The notes: generated by a model not told the origin, from the sequence alone. 58,523 nucleotides of DNA from Pirellulales bacterium (GCA_016779265.1 JADHNY010000014.1:1-58523); one strand, 5' to 3'. Shown: positions 35,481 through 45,014, counted from the first letter of the stretch. Made by a program: numbers and translations.

Positions 35481-36266
35481 TTAGCCCATCGCAAACTCTG
35501 GCTTCCGTCGCCCAAGCTGGTTCTGCAGCCGCTCGACGATCGCCGAATGCATCTGACTGACGCGGCTCTCAGAGAGGTCGAGCGTTGCCCCGATCTCCTT
35601 CATCGTCAGCTCCTCGTAGTAGTAGAGGATGATAATCAGCCGCTCGTTACGGTTGAGCCCCTTGGTCACCAGCCGCATCAGATCGTTCTTCTGGATCCGT
35701 CGCGTCGGGTCTTCACCCTTCTTGTCTTCCAGAATGTCGATCTCTCGCACATCCTTCGAGCTGTCGGTCTCACACCATTTCTTATTCAAGCTCACCTGGC
35801 TGACGGCATTTGCCTCAACCAGAAGCTTCTCAAACTCTTCGCGAGAGAGCCCCATATGCTCAGCCACCTCGGCATCCGCCGGGGTCCGCCCAAGCTTGGT
35901 CTCCAGTGTCTTAATCGCTTCATTGAGTTTGCTCGCCTTGCTTCGGACGAGTCGTGGTACCCAGTCCATCGTGCGGAGTTCGTCGAGCATCGCACCGCGG
36001 ATTCGCGGCACGCAGTAGGTCTCGAACTTCACGCCTCGCGACATGTCAAACGCGTCGATGGCGTCCATGAGCCCGAAGGTGCCGGCTGACGTCAGATCGT
36101 CGAGCTCCACACCATCTGGCAGGCGAGCCCAGATCCGCTCGCCGTTGTATCGCACCAGGGGAATGTAGAGCTCGATGAGCTGATTCCGCAGGTCCTCATT
36201 CGACGAATCTGCCTTAAACCGTCGCCAGAGTTCCTGAACCTGTTCGGCAGGGAGTTGATGCGCCAC
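35481..36266 (-). CDS. fliA: Flagellar RNA polymerase sigma factor FliA
   Basis: A sigma-28 factor for late flagellar genes. The GTG at 36266 with GGAGG six bases upstream starts at VAHQLPAEQ and gives 261 residues; the frame is open to 36365 but lacks a better site. Region 2 has YIPLVRYNGERIWARLP and DLTSAGTFGLMDAIDAFD; region 3 has KLGRTPADAEVAEHMG; region 4 ends with LTMKEIGATLDLSESRVSQMHS, the -35 binding helix-turn-helix. Flanked by flhA and flgM, all on the minus strand, so this is a flagellar control segment. Confidence 0.94.
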   Translation of the reverse strand: MAHQLPAEQVQELWRRFKADSSNEDLRNQLIELYIPLVRYNGERIWARLPDGVELDDLTSAGTFGLMDAIDAFDMSRGVKFETYCVPRIRGAMLDELRTMDWVPRLVRSKASKLNEAIKTLETKLGRTPADAEVAEHMGLSREEFEKLLVEANAVSQVSLNKKWCETDSSKDVREIDILEDKKGEDPTRRIQKNDLMRLVTKGLNRNERLIIILYYYEELTMKEIGATLDLSESRVSQMHSAIVERLQNQLGRRKPEFAMG

Positions 36267-36440
36267 CTTCGTCCTCCGTGATGATTCGCGACCGAGCATC
36301 CCTGCTTGGCCACTTCCAACGTCATGTTGATCGTTCCACTGCCCTCGAGGTCCGATACCTACCAATTCTTTAAAATCGGATTCGAGCAGGCAGTTCCTTG
36401 AATGTTTTTTCGCGGTCCCTTACGTCTTCACTGATTCCTC

Positions 36441-38516
36441 TTACGCTGCTGATGCTCGCGGGTATCCGCGATCCCCAACCGTGGCGAAGATCTCCACGCG
36501 GGCTTCGTCTGCTGTCTCCTCAATCGAGAGCACAGGAACATCGGGCAGATCGTTTGCGAGCATGGAACGGACGCGGCGTCGCAAAGATGCAGGCACAACA
36601 AGCACCGGCGGGCTGCCCCGCTGAAGCCCAGGCCTGACAGCTCGACGAATCTCGGACATCAGCTGTCGTTCATCGAAGCTGCTTTCCTGAGTGTTCTGCA
36701 GATGACTCTGGAGATCGGCAATCGCCTGCCCTGTGAGCCGCACCGTCGGGAGCCTTCCGGCTCCGTCGCGAGCTCTGCGGCAGATCGTTCGTGAGAGGCC
36801 ACGTCGGACCCACTCCGCGAGCTGCTCCGGCTCCGCGGTATCGCCCGCGTGATCTGCCATGATCTCGAGCAACGCCGGGAGAGGCCGAATCGGCACCCCT
36901 TCTCGCACCAGCTGCTGCAGCGTGCGGTGAACCAGCTTCAGCGGCAGCAGCTCTGGCACGACGCCATCGACGACCGCCGGCTGACTCTGCCGCACGCTTT
37001 CAATCAGGCGAGCGACAGCATCGCGTGTGAGCAACAACTCTGCTCGGCGTCGGACCGCTCCCTCCAGCGCCCGCATCACCACATCAGCGGTGTCGTGCAA
37101 CTGGCTGCCGCGTTGCCTGGCAGTGGCCACTTCACGCGCAGCAATCCAGCGACTGGACGCATGGCTCAAAGGATCCACCACCGCATACTCATCATCGAAT
37201 GGCGACAGCTCACCCCCAACGGCGAGCACCCGGCCTGCTGGCAGGATGTCTTCGTAGAGCACCTCTCCGGCGATCTGGATTCGACACCAGCGTGACGCCG
37301 CGTCCATCGAATCACGGAAGACGACCTTCGGTAGCACGATACCGAGATCGGCAGCCAGGCTTCCCCGCAGGGCGGTCGTACGAGCGGGAAGCACCGGCGC
37401 CGGCCCTGCCACCAGGTAGAGCAGGTCTCTTCCGAGCTCGACGCTGACTGCCTCATCGCCGAGCAGCTGCGTCATCAGCCGCTCTGGTGGAGCGGTGTCT
37501 GCCACGTCCTCTGCGACCGGTGATGCCGCATGCCGCTGCCGCCAGGCGATCACGGCCAACACCGCAGCCACACTGACCAAAGGCAAAAACGGAAGCCCCG
37601 TGAGACTCAGGGCAGCCAGAAAGACTGCTGCCGTGGCCAGCACCTTGGGCTTCCCCCCAAACTGCCGGCCGAGCTCTCGTGACAGATCGGCGGCATGACT
37701 TGACCGCGAGATCAGCAGCCCCATGGACACCGAGATCAGCAGACTCGAGGCAGCGGTCACCAGGCCGTCACCGATGGTCAGCTTGCTAAACACCTGACCG
37801 GCCCGATCGATTGGCATGCCATGCTGCAGCGTGCCAATCGCGATGCCCCCAGCAAGGTTAATCATGGTGATCACCACTCCGGCGATCGCCTCCCCCCGCA
37901 CGAAACGACTTGCTCCATCCATCGAAGAGAAGAAATCGCTGCGGCCTTGCAGCTCGTTACGAAGCCTGCGGGCCTCGGCGGCGGTAATCGAGCCAGCTTT
38001 TAGCTCAGCATCGATCGCCATCTGCCGGCCGGGCATCGCATCGAGCGTGAAACGAGCCGCCACTTCGCTGGTCCGGCTCGCCCCGGCTGTAATCACCACC
38101 AGCTGGACCACGGCAATGATGGCAAAGATCACCGCCCCAACTGCAAGACTGTTACCAGAGACAAACCCGCCAAACGCCTCGACAACCTGGCCAGCCGCTG
38201 CCTCGCCGTCGACGGCAGCTCTCGTCAGAATCAGTCGGGTAGTGGCAATGTTGAGCACAAGACGAACCAACGTCGCCCCCAGCAGGAACGTCGGGAAGAC
38301 CGCCATCTCAAGAGGTGTTCTCGCCGCGATGGCGGCCAGCAGTGCGATCACCGCGGCGGTCAGATTGGCAGCGAGCAACAGGTCGATCACCGTCGGCGGA
38401 AGCGGCACCACCACCGCAACCATGGCCACGAGCATGGCCACAGGAATCGCAGCGTCAGCGAGATAGGCTGTGACAGGTCGCGAAGCGACAGCTGGTGAGC
38501 CGGGCATGGACGTCAT
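36441..38516 (-). CDS. flhA: Flagellar biosynthesis protein FlhA
   Basis: Central export-gate protein of the flagellar type III secretion system. About 691 residues from the ATG at 38516 (another ATG at 38507; frame open to 38552). Eight hydrophobic helices occupy the first ~330 residues. The FHIPEP signature is present as ARFTLDAMPGRQMAIDAELKAG, with the LRNELQGRSDFFSSMDGA loop following. The cytosolic domain (about 360-690) binds chaperone-substrate complexes. Most bacteria place flhF and flhG between flhA and fliA; here fliA starts 174 bp after flhA. The first two codons after each ATG differ little, so the start is uncertain by three residues. Confidence 0.94.
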   Translation of the reverse strand: MTSMPGSPAVASRPVTAYLADAAIPVAMLVAMVAVVVPLPPTVIDLLLAANLTAAVIALLAAIAARTPLEMAVFPTFLLGATLVRLVLNIATTRLILTRAAVDGEAAAGQVVEAFGGFVSGNSLAVGAVIFAIIAVVQLVVITAGASRTSEVAARFTLDAMPGRQMAIDAELKAGSITAAEARRLRNELQGRSDFFSSMDGASRFVRGEAIAGVVITMINLAGGIAIGTLQHGMPIDRAGQVFSKLTIGDGLVTAASSLLISVSMGLLISRSSHAADLSRELGRQFGGKPKVLATAAVFLAALSLTGLPFLPLVSVAAVLAVIAWRQRHAASPVAEDVADTAPPERLMTQLLGDEAVSVELGRDLLYLVAGPAPVLPARTTALRGSLAADLGIVLPKVVFRDSMDAASRWCRIQIAGEVLYEDILPAGRVLAVGGELSPFDDEYAVVDPLSHASSRWIAAREVATARQRGSQLHDTADVVMRALEGAVRRRAELLLTRDAVARLIESVRQSQPAVVDGVVPELLPLKLVHRTLQQLVREGVPIRPLPALLEIMADHAGDTAEPEQLAEWVRRGLSRTICRRARDGAGRLPTVRLTGQAIADLQSHLQNTQESSFDERQLMSEIRRAVRPGLQRGSPPVLVVPASLRRRVRSMLANDLPDVPVLSIEETADEARVEIFATVGDRGYPRASAA

Positions 38517-38774
38517 GACGAGATCGACAACAGGACGGTAGCCGCCCGGCACACACCTGCGTGCGAAGCCTCCGAAGCGGGTGGCGGACGGTAGCGATCA
38601 GGCTGCCATGGGTCCAGACCGGTCGATGCTGCAGACGAGGCGGGAAGAGGGGCGACGACGGCCGTCAGCCAGCCTCACTCGAGATGCGTTTCTCGATGCT
38701 GACCCATGGGCTGTATATTTCCGCGTGGATGAGACCTCTTCACCGCTCGCTTCTCCCCTGCCCCGGAAACCGCT

Positions 38775-39860
38775 GTGCTCCCGAGTCTTCTTGCCGCGTC
38801 TGCCTCACCTGCCACCGTTGACATCGCTGGCACCATACACGCCGGCCATTGGCTGGGCTTCGCTGCCTTTGTGGCGGTGATGCTGACGCTCGACCTGACG
38901 GTGTTTCACAAGAAGGCCCACGAGCCGACACTCGCCGAGAGCGGCTTCTGGACGGCCTTTTGGTCGATGCTGGCGCTCGCCTTCAACGGCATCGTCTGGT
39001 GGTGGCTTGGCAGTGATGCGGCCATCGAGTTTCTCACCGGCTACCTCGTCGAGTGGTCGCTCTCGATGGACAACGTGTTTGTCTTTGCTGTGGTGTTTGG
39101 CACCTTCCGCGTGCCGCTGAAGTATCAGTACCGGGTGCTGTTCTGGGGCATCCTCGGCGCCGTGCTGATGCGGCTCACGTTCGTGCTGGTGGGAGCTGAG
39201 CTGATCGCCCACTTTAAGTGGGTGTTTTGGATCTTCGGTGGCTTCCTGGTCTACACCGGCATCAAGCTCGCCGTGTCACACGACGAGGTGCATCCCGAAG
39301 ACAACTTTCTGCTCAAACTCGCTCGCCGTGTGATGCCCTTCACGACACAGCCGTCGGGAGACCGGTTCTTTGTCCGCGAGGAGGGCAGGCTGGTCGCCAC
39401 GCCGCTGTTCCTCGTACTCCTGGTCGTTGAGAGCACCGATGTGCTGTTTGCCGTCGACAGCGTGCCAGCGATTTTTGGTGTGGTCACCGAAGGCACACCC
39501 TACTTCACCTTCGTGGTGTTCACATCCAACGTGTTCGCGATCCTGGGGCTGCGGGCCCTCTATTTCCTGCTCGCGGGCGTGATGGATCTGTTTCGCTTTC
39601 TCAACTACGGGCTCTCTGCGGTGCTCGTGTTTGTGGGAGGCAAGATGATCGCGGAGGCGGCCCGCCACAACGAATGGCTCGCGGAACGAGGTGGCTGGGA
39701 TGCCCACGCCGAGGGTCATCTGATCGCCCCCTGGCTGTCGCTGGTCATGATCGTGGGCCTGATTGGGGTCAGCGTGATCGCCTCCCTCGCCTATCCTGCC
39801 CCGAAGACAGAGGCGTCGACCTCTTCGGAGCAGCCAACAGAAGAAGATGGGCAGCCCTAG
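38775..39860 (+). CDS. TerC/Alx-family membrane protein
   Basis: A 361-residue protein with about nine membrane helices. LEWSLSMDNVFVFAVVF appears here as VEWSLSMDNVFVFAVVF, and the second half has VVESTDVLFAVDSVPAIF; these paired acidic motifs (SxDN and STDxxFAxDSVPA) are the TerC metal-ion site. Family members export Mn2+ or contribute to tellurite and pH tolerance. The GTG at 38775 starts a short exported N-terminus; later ATGs would cut the first helix. A 258-bp spacer shared with flhA precedes it; I looked for the yybP-ykoY manganese riboswitch often found before such genes and could not recognise one. Confidence 0.92.
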   Translation: MLPSLLAASASPATVDIAGTIHAGHWLGFAAFVAVMLTLDLTVFHKKAHEPTLAESGFWTAFWSMLALAFNGIVWWWLGSDAAIEFLTGYLVEWSLSMDNVFVFAVVFGTFRVPLKYQYRVLFWGILGAVLMRLTFVLVGAELIAHFKWVFWIFGGFLVYTGIKLAVSHDEVHPEDNFLLKLARRVMPFTTQPSGDRFFVREEGRLVATPLFLVLLVVESTDVLFAVDSVPAIFGVVTEGTPYFTFVVFTSNVFAILGLRALYFLLAGVMDLFRFLNYGLSAVLVFVGGKMIAEAARHNEWLAERGGWDAHAEGHLIAPWLSLVMIVGLIGVSVIASLAYPAPKTEASTSSEQPTEEDGQP

Positions 39861-39996
39861 CCGAGCAACGCAGGACAAACTGAGAGCGGAATGGTAGAGC
39901 CGTTTGAGACCGAAGCCGCTCCTTCTTCGACAGGGCCGGTTAGACTGACGTCAGGCGAGCCGAGCGAGGGCCGCCGAGCCGGAGGGTGGCGTAGAG

Positions 39997-41925
39997 ATGG
40001 GATGGCTTTCAGGACTGTCGCCGGGGTCACGGCCCGTCATCAATGGCTCGACCTGGCGGACCGTGCATGCGATCAATGAGATGGAAGAGGAGCTGAAACT
40101 CCTCGACGACACTCGGCTCCGACGGCTGGGGCGCTCGCTCTCCTACCGAGCTCGATCGGGCGAGCCGCCGGAAGACCTCCTGATCGAATGCTTCGCTGCC
40201 ACGCGGGAAGCCGGGCGGCGGACGATCGGCATGCGGCACTACGACGTGCAGCTGCTCGCCGGGGTGGCTCTTGTGAATGGCAGCATTGTGGAGATGCAGA
40301 CGGGCGAGGGAAAAACGCTCGTGGCCACGCTCCCTCTCGTGCTCTTCGCCCTCTACGGAAAGGGTGCCCACCTGGCGACGGTGAACGACTATCTCGCCCA
40401 GCGGGACGCCGACTGGATGACCCCCATCTTCAAAGCCCTCAACCTGTCGGTGGGCTGCGTGCAGTCTGAAATGGACTTCGATGCCCGTCGCGAGGCGTAT
40501 GCCAAGGATGTGACCTACGGCACTGCCAAGGAGTTTGGCTTCGACTTCCTCAAAGACAGGCTGATGGGCCGTGAGATTGCTGAGGGCCGCGTCGATCTTG
40601 GGGCAACTCTGATGGGGCGAGCCGGAACCGGCCCCAAACTGCTGCAGCGGCCCTACTGGTTTGCCCTTGTTGACGAGGCCGACAACGTGCTCATCGACGA
40701 GGCAAGAACACCGCTGGTGATCTCGTCGGCCCCGGGTGAGGCCCAGGCCAAAGAGCAGGCATTGTTTGAGTTTGCCGCCGATGCCGCCACACAGCTAAGG
40801 CGTGACGAAGACTTCGAGATCGACCCCCAGAAACACACCTGCGAACTGCTCGGCCCCGGACGCAGTCGCGTCCGCGCTCTCGATCGGCCGCACCTGCTCG
40901 AGGCAACCAGCCTGCTCGTGCTCTACGAAGCGGTGGAGCGGGCAGTCCGCGCGAAGGAGATGTTTATTCGGGATCGCCAGTATGTGGTGCGTGACGGCAA
41001 GATCGTGATCGTTGATGAGTTCACAGGTCGTGCTGCAGAAGGTCGCTCCTGGCGAGATGGCTTGCATCAGGCTGTGGAGGCGAAGGAAGCCGTGGAGATC
41101 ACCGTCCCCTCAGGCCACGCCGCACGGATTACCATCCAAGACCTGTTTGCTCGCTGGCCGTATCTCGCGGGAATGACGGGAACGATCGCCACCAGCGCCA
41201 GTGAAATCGCCCGCACCTATGACGTCGCGGTCGCCGTCGTCCCCACCAATCGCCCGGCGATCCGCAAACGGCTTACGCCAGTCGTGGTGGCCGATGAAGC
41301 GGAGAAATTCCGTCAGATAGTGGAGGAGGTGGCGGAGTTTCATGCGGTAGGGAGGCCTGTGCTCATCGGCACACGATCGATCGATAAGTCTGAGCAGCTG
41401 TCCGTCCTGTTGAACGATGCTGGCCTGCCGCACACAGTTCTCAATGCCCGTCAGATTGAGCAGGAGGCAGAGATCGTCGCGAACGCGGGGCAGCGTGGGC
41501 AGATCACGGTCTCGACTAATATGGCTGGCCGAGGCACCGACATCCGCCTCGGAGAAGGCGTGGAAGAACTAGGTGGCCTGCATGTGATCTGCACCGAACT
41601 CCACGACTCCGCTCGCATCGACCGGCAGCTGGTCGGCCGGTGTGGCCGGCAAGGCGACCCGGGCAGCTGGCGGCAGTATGTCGCGGCTGACGACGACATT
41701 CTGATGATGGGCTACGGGCCTAAACGAGCGAAGCGGATCGCGGCCTGGGTCGCGAGCCATGTCTCATCCAACCCCGAGCGGCTGCTGAAGGTCTTTCGAC
41801 GGGCTCAGCGAAAAGTCGAGGCTCGACACGTCCGCCAACGTCGGGTGCTGGAATACATCGAGCGGCAACGGGCGGAGGGGCATATCCAGATGAGCCAAGA
41901 CCCCTATCTTGATGCGGCCAGCTGA
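39997..41925 (+). CDS. Short SecA-like preprotein translocase ATPase
   Basis: A 642-residue SecA homologue, against 800-1000 for canonical SecA. The ATPase core is intact: MQTGEGKTLVATLP (Walker A), LVDEADNVLIDEARTPLVIS (DEAD box), GRAAEGRSWRDGLHQAVEAKE, GMTGTIATSA, and STNMAGRGTDIRLG in the second nucleotide fold. The preprotein cross-linking insert is present but reduced. After GRCGRQGDPGS the protein ends within ~85 residues, so the helical wing, most of the helical scaffold and the C-terminal zinc/SecB tail are missing. It may be an accessory SecA2 for a special substrate set, or a planctomycete-specific variant; a second, full-length secA is expected elsewhere. Confidence 0.88.
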   Translation: MGWLSGLSPGSRPVINGSTWRTVHAINEMEEELKLLDDTRLRRLGRSLSYRARSGEPPEDLLIECFAATREAGRRTIGMRHYDVQLLAGVALVNGSIVEMQTGEGKTLVATLPLVLFALYGKGAHLATVNDYLAQRDADWMTPIFKALNLSVGCVQSEMDFDARREAYAKDVTYGTAKEFGFDFLKDRLMGREIAEGRVDLGATLMGRAGTGPKLLQRPYWFALVDEADNVLIDEARTPLVISSAPGEAQAKEQALFEFAADAATQLRRDEDFEIDPQKHTCELLGPGRSRVRALDRPHLLEATSLLVLYEAVERAVRAKEMFIRDRQYVVRDGKIVIVDEFTGRAAEGRSWRDGLHQAVEAKEAVEITVPSGHAARITIQDLFARWPYLAGMTGTIATSASEIARTYDVAVAVVPTNRPAIRKRLTPVVVADEAEKFRQIVEEVAEFHAVGRPVLIGTRSIDKSEQLSVLLNDAGLPHTVLNARQIEQEAEIVANAGQRGQITVSTNMAGRGTDIRLGEGVEELGGLHVICTELHDSARIDRQLVGRCGRQGDPGSWRQYVAADDDILMMGYGPKRAKRIAAWVASHVSSNPERLLKVFRRAQRKVEARHVRQRRVLEYIERQRAEGHIQMSQDPYLDAAS

Positions 41926-42079
41926 GCCGTCAGCCGCAGGCCGGTGGCGGCGTGGGCTCATGAGACGCCAGGCAGTCCTTGGGGGAATCGGTGGCACCCA
42001 TGAGCGATTGGCGTTGACTCAGGGCGGCTGCTGAAGGATTTTCTCGGCGTTTCCACGGCCGTGAAACCCGAGCCTGCCC

Positions 42080-43795
42080 ATGCCTCGCCCCCAGACCCCA
42101 TCCTTCGCGTCGCTGATTCGTGGCCTTGCTATGGCCATGCTGCTGACCGCCGCCCTGCCTGCGTGGAGCCAAGAGGCCACAACCGCCACGGAGCCTCCGC
42201 CGAGCGAGCCGGGAAGTTTCTTCCGTTCGCCACCGCCCCCCGCTGAGCCGCCCCCCGCTGAGGCGTCTGATCCTGCACCAGCGAGTGACGAGGACGCCAG
42301 TGGCATGTCGAGCTTTGGCCCCCCTCCCTCATTTGATACCCCCGCCTCATCGCCGCCTGCCTTCGCTCCAGCGACAGAAGCCCCCGCCCAAGACACGACC
42401 AGCCCACCGCTGGACGCTGCATCGGCAGGCGAGGCTCCGCCGCCCGGCTCTACACCTGCTTCCGCCTTCACGAGCCCTGCCCCACCCGCGAGCACCTCTG
42501 GCTTTGGCACTCCGGCGTCGACAATGACGTCGCCTCTAGGGGCCTCTGATAACGATTCGCCCGCAGGGCCGTCTGCCGATGGCACTCAGTCTGTGCTGAC
42601 AGCGCCGCCAGAACCGCTCGGGCCGCCTGAAGAGTTTGGCTCACCAACCGCGTTGAGCTCACCACCTGAGGCAGGCTTTGCTGCTCCGCCAGCAGCGTTC
42701 GAGACACCTCCCGCAAACCCGCTGCAGCCTGCTGCCCCCCTGGGAATAACCAACACCGCTCCTCCCACCGCAGCATTGGCAACCGAGCCACTGACCGCCG
42801 CGTCTGCTGCTGAGCAGTCAGCCGCGATGCCAACCGGCCCCGCGACAATGCTGATGGGTCTCGCCTTGGACGCTGTTGAGTCTGGAGAGGGCCCAGAAAT
42901 CATGGCCGGACTCGCCACACGACCGCTGCCTCTGTTGGAGGCACTCGAGCGATCGGGGGATCGCGGACGCAGGCTCTGGATCACCCAGGCCTACTGGAAG
43001 GTGGTCGAAAAGGTCGCGGTACTCCGCTGGACTGCCGAAGCCGCTGGTCGCCTCGACCTCGTCGCTCCGAGCGGCGATCCTCACGACCGAGCGACGCTCG
43101 ACGTCGCGGTGGCCTCCCGACTCGCCGATGTGGCAGCGGCACGGGCGGCGCTTGTGTCGGCTCAACAGGAACTCGTGGATCTCGTGCGACTGTCGGCAAG
43201 CGAGCCTCTCCCCTGGCCTATCGATCGCCCTCTGGCCACGTCCTACGAAACACATTTTGACGTGCTCTTTGCGTCGCGGATCGCCACCGGCAGGATTCGG
43301 GCGATCCACCGTTCGCTGCCGCTGGAACATGAAGAGGTTGATGCACGGGCTGTCGCTGTGCTTGCCGCGGAGACCGCCCTCGAGATGGCGGAGAACGATC
43401 ACGCCCGTGGGACGCGGGGCATTGAATCGGTGATTGCTGCACACGCAGCGCTTCTGCAACAGCAGCGGGCCCTCGCCGCAGCGGTGACCCGCTACAACGA
43501 CGACATCGTGGAATATGTGATGGCCGTCGCTGATTTCTCCGTGCCAGACGAACAGTTCGCAGCCATGCTGATCGGCACACCGAAGCCATGGCGGCCGCCG
43601 GTGACCCTCACATCCAGCTCCACTCCGATCACCGGAGTCCCCACGCTCGCAAGCCCGCAAACCGGTGGTGTGACCGTGGGTGGTGGCGTGCCCGCAGTGG
43701 CCGGGGTGCCAGCAGTCGGTGGTGCGACAACAGCGAGCGGTCTGCCGGCAGGTGGTGGCGTGCCCGTGGGTGGAGCAGCGTTTCCTCTGCAGTGA
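42080..43795 (+). CDS. Exported Pro/Ala/Ser-rich protein with helical domain
   Basis: A 571-residue protein. Signal peptide 1-33 (ending PAWSQ). Residues about 35-270 are low-complexity Pro/Ala/Ser/Glu (PPPAEPPPAEA, FGTPAS-like units). About 285-510 is helical with long Ala/Glu/Arg-rich stretches (RATLDVAVASRLADVAAARAAL, ETALEMAENDHARG) and resembles, loosely, the helical hairpins of outer-membrane efflux proteins; I would not call it TolC. The C-terminus has GVP/VGG repeats (AVAGVPAVGG, GGGVPVGG). Probably surface-exposed. Start ATG at 42080, just after a short palindrome (42054-42063). Function unknown. Confidence 0.7.
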   Translation: MPRPQTPSFASLIRGLAMAMLLTAALPAWSQEATTATEPPPSEPGSFFRSPPPPAEPPPAEASDPAPASDEDASGMSSFGPPPSFDTPASSPPAFAPATEAPAQDTTSPPLDAASAGEAPPPGSTPASAFTSPAPPASTSGFGTPASTMTSPLGASDNDSPAGPSADGTQSVLTAPPEPLGPPEEFGSPTALSSPPEAGFAAPPAAFETPPANPLQPAAPLGITNTAPPTAALATEPLTAASAAEQSAAMPTGPATMLMGLALDAVESGEGPEIMAGLATRPLPLLEALERSGDRGRRLWITQAYWKVVEKVAVLRWTAEAAGRLDLVAPSGDPHDRATLDVAVASRLADVAAARAALVSAQQELVDLVRLSASEPLPWPIDRPLATSYETHFDVLFASRIATGRIRAIHRSLPLEHEEVDARAVAVLAAETALEMAENDHARGTRGIESVIAAHAALLQQQRALAAAVTRYNDDIVEYVMAVADFSVPDEQFAAMLIGTPKPWRPPVTLTSSSTPITGVPTLASPQTGGVTVGGGVPAVAGVPAVGGATTASGLPAGGGVPVGGAAFPLQ

Positions 43796-43864
43796 TTCAT
43801 GCCCCCAACGCGTCACAGCTGCCAGGGCACTCCATCAGCAGCAACCGATCGGTATCCTGATCGG

Positions 43865-44923
43865 ATGGACCCATCTCTCGCCACGTCCGCTTCGCTGTCG
43901 TCTCCACCAGCGGCGACCCCATCCGTACCACCGCTGTCGATCGGAGGCCTCGTGGTCGATCCACCGGTGCTTCAGGCGCCTATGGCGGGCTACACGAACT
44001 ACGCCTACCGCCAGGTCGTCCGCGAGTTTGGTGGTGCAGGCCTGTTGGCCACCGAGATGATTGCCGCCCGTAGTGCCGTCTGGCTTGAGAGTGAACGCGG
44101 CGAACACCCCGATCGGCTCTGGGGCGTGCGTGAGGAGCCTCGGCCACTTGCCGTGCAGATGTGGGACAACGATCCCGAGAACCTCAGTCGCGTAGGCCGA
44201 CGGCTGGCTCGCGACTTTCGCGTCAGCGTTGTCGACCTGAACTTCGGCTGCCCCGTGCGGCAAGTGACCCAAAAGGCACACAGCGGGTCGTGGCTGCTGC
44301 AGGATCCCGAACGGGTAGGAGCCATCGTGCGGCGGGTCGTGGATGCCTGCGATGGCACGCCTGTTACCGCCAAGATCCGGCTCGGCTGTGGCCCCACCTG
44401 CCAGACAGGGGTCGAGGTGGCCCAGCGGGTTGAAGAAGCGGGAGCCGCCTGCCTCACCGTGCATGGCCGCGTGGCGAGCCAGTTCTTTAAGGGGCGGGCT
44501 GACTGGGATGCCATCACCGACATCAAACGCAGTGTGTCCCGCATGCCGGTGGTAGGGAACGGCGACATTACCTCAGCTGAAGTCGCCGTCGCCCGACTGC
44601 GTGAGACGGGCGTTGATGGCATCATGGTGGCACGCGAGGCACTGGCAAAGCCGTGGATCTTCGCCCAGATCGCAGCCCTCCTGCGGGGCGAGCCGCCGCC
44701 GAGCGATCCGACCCTTGCCGAACAGCGAGAGCTGGTCCTCCACCACTACGACTTGGTCTGCCGTCGCTTCGGCGTGGAGCGTGGCACGCTGCTGATGCGG
44801 AAGTTTGCCTGCTCCTACGCCCAGGGCATCTCTGGAGCTCGCGAGTTTCGTGCGGCGGTCTCGCGAACCCTCTCGCGAGAGGAGTTCCTCGACGTGGTGC
44901 AGACGAAGTTTCCCCATGACTGA
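43865..44923 (+). CDS. dusB: tRNA-dihydrouridine synthase
   Basis: FMN enzyme that reduces uridines in the tRNA D-loop. The 352-residue protein begins at the ATG at 43865; the frame opens at 43799 but upstream codons overlap nothing family-like. LQAPMAGYTNYAYR opens the barrel, VDLNFGCPVRQVTQKAHSGS carries the catalytic Cys129, and TVHGRVASQFFKGRADWDAI and GNGDITSAE bind FMN. The family marks best fit DusB, but assigning the subtype by eye is uncertain. It precedes the SufR-like gene by 98 bp, which contain a strong palindrome. Confidence 0.93.
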   Translation: MDPSLATSASLSSPPAATPSVPPLSIGGLVVDPPVLQAPMAGYTNYAYRQVVREFGGAGLLATEMIAARSAVWLESERGEHPDRLWGVREEPRPLAVQMWDNDPENLSRVGRRLARDFRVSVVDLNFGCPVRQVTQKAHSGSWLLQDPERVGAIVRRVVDACDGTPVTAKIRLGCGPTCQTGVEVAQRVEEAGAACLTVHGRVASQFFKGRADWDAITDIKRSVSRMPVVGNGDITSAEVAVARLRETGVDGIMVAREALAKPWIFAQIAALLRGEPPPSDPTLAEQRELVLHHYDLVCRRFGVERGTLLMRKFACSYAQGISGAREFRAAVSRTLSREEFLDVVQTKFPHD

Positions 44924-44970
44924 TTCCCTGGCGTGGCACTACCGGTGCCAGTCGAGGGGGCCCAGGAGTA

Positions 44971-44996
44971 TTTTTCGCAAGCCGGCTTGTCAAAAA
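44971..44996. promoter_or_regulatory. 26-bp near-perfect palindrome upstream of the SufR-like gene
   Basis: A perfect 12-bp palindrome CAAGCCGGCTTG (44978-44989) is flanked symmetrically by TTTTT (44971-44975) and AAAAA (44992-44996). Placement 26 bp before the regulator's ATG suggests an autoregulatory operator. Cyanobacterial SufR uses CAAC-N6-GTTG; the outer CAAG...CTTG here is similar in style but not the same spacing. As a terminator for dus it would lack a U-tract after the stem on the plus strand. Confidence 0.55.
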
Positions 44997-45014
44997 ACCG
45001 AAGCGTCCTATCGT
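44987..45014 (+). promoter_or_regulatory. Possible promoter for the SufR-like gene
   Basis: TTGTCA (44987-44992) and TATCGT (45009-45014) are spaced 16 bp and match 5 and 4 of 6 sigma-70 consensus positions. The -35 box overlaps the right half of the palindrome, as expected for a repressor site. Transcription from here would start at about the ATG (45022), implying a leaderless or nearly leaderless mRNA. Confidence 0.4.

Noticed and set aside
36370..36400. tRNA-like T-loop fragment on the minus strand (GCTCGAATCC)
   Set aside because: The TTCRA core is not complete and no acceptor, D or anticodon arms surround it.
38553..38774. Possible yybP-ykoY manganese riboswitch before the TerC gene
   Set aside because: Such riboswitches often precede TerC-type genes, but I could not find the conserved core or the paired helices by eye.
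42054..42063. CACGGCCGTG palindrome 16 bp before the Pro/Ala-rich protein gene
   Set aside because: Short GC palindromes are expected by chance in this composition and the flanks do not extend the symmetry cleanly.
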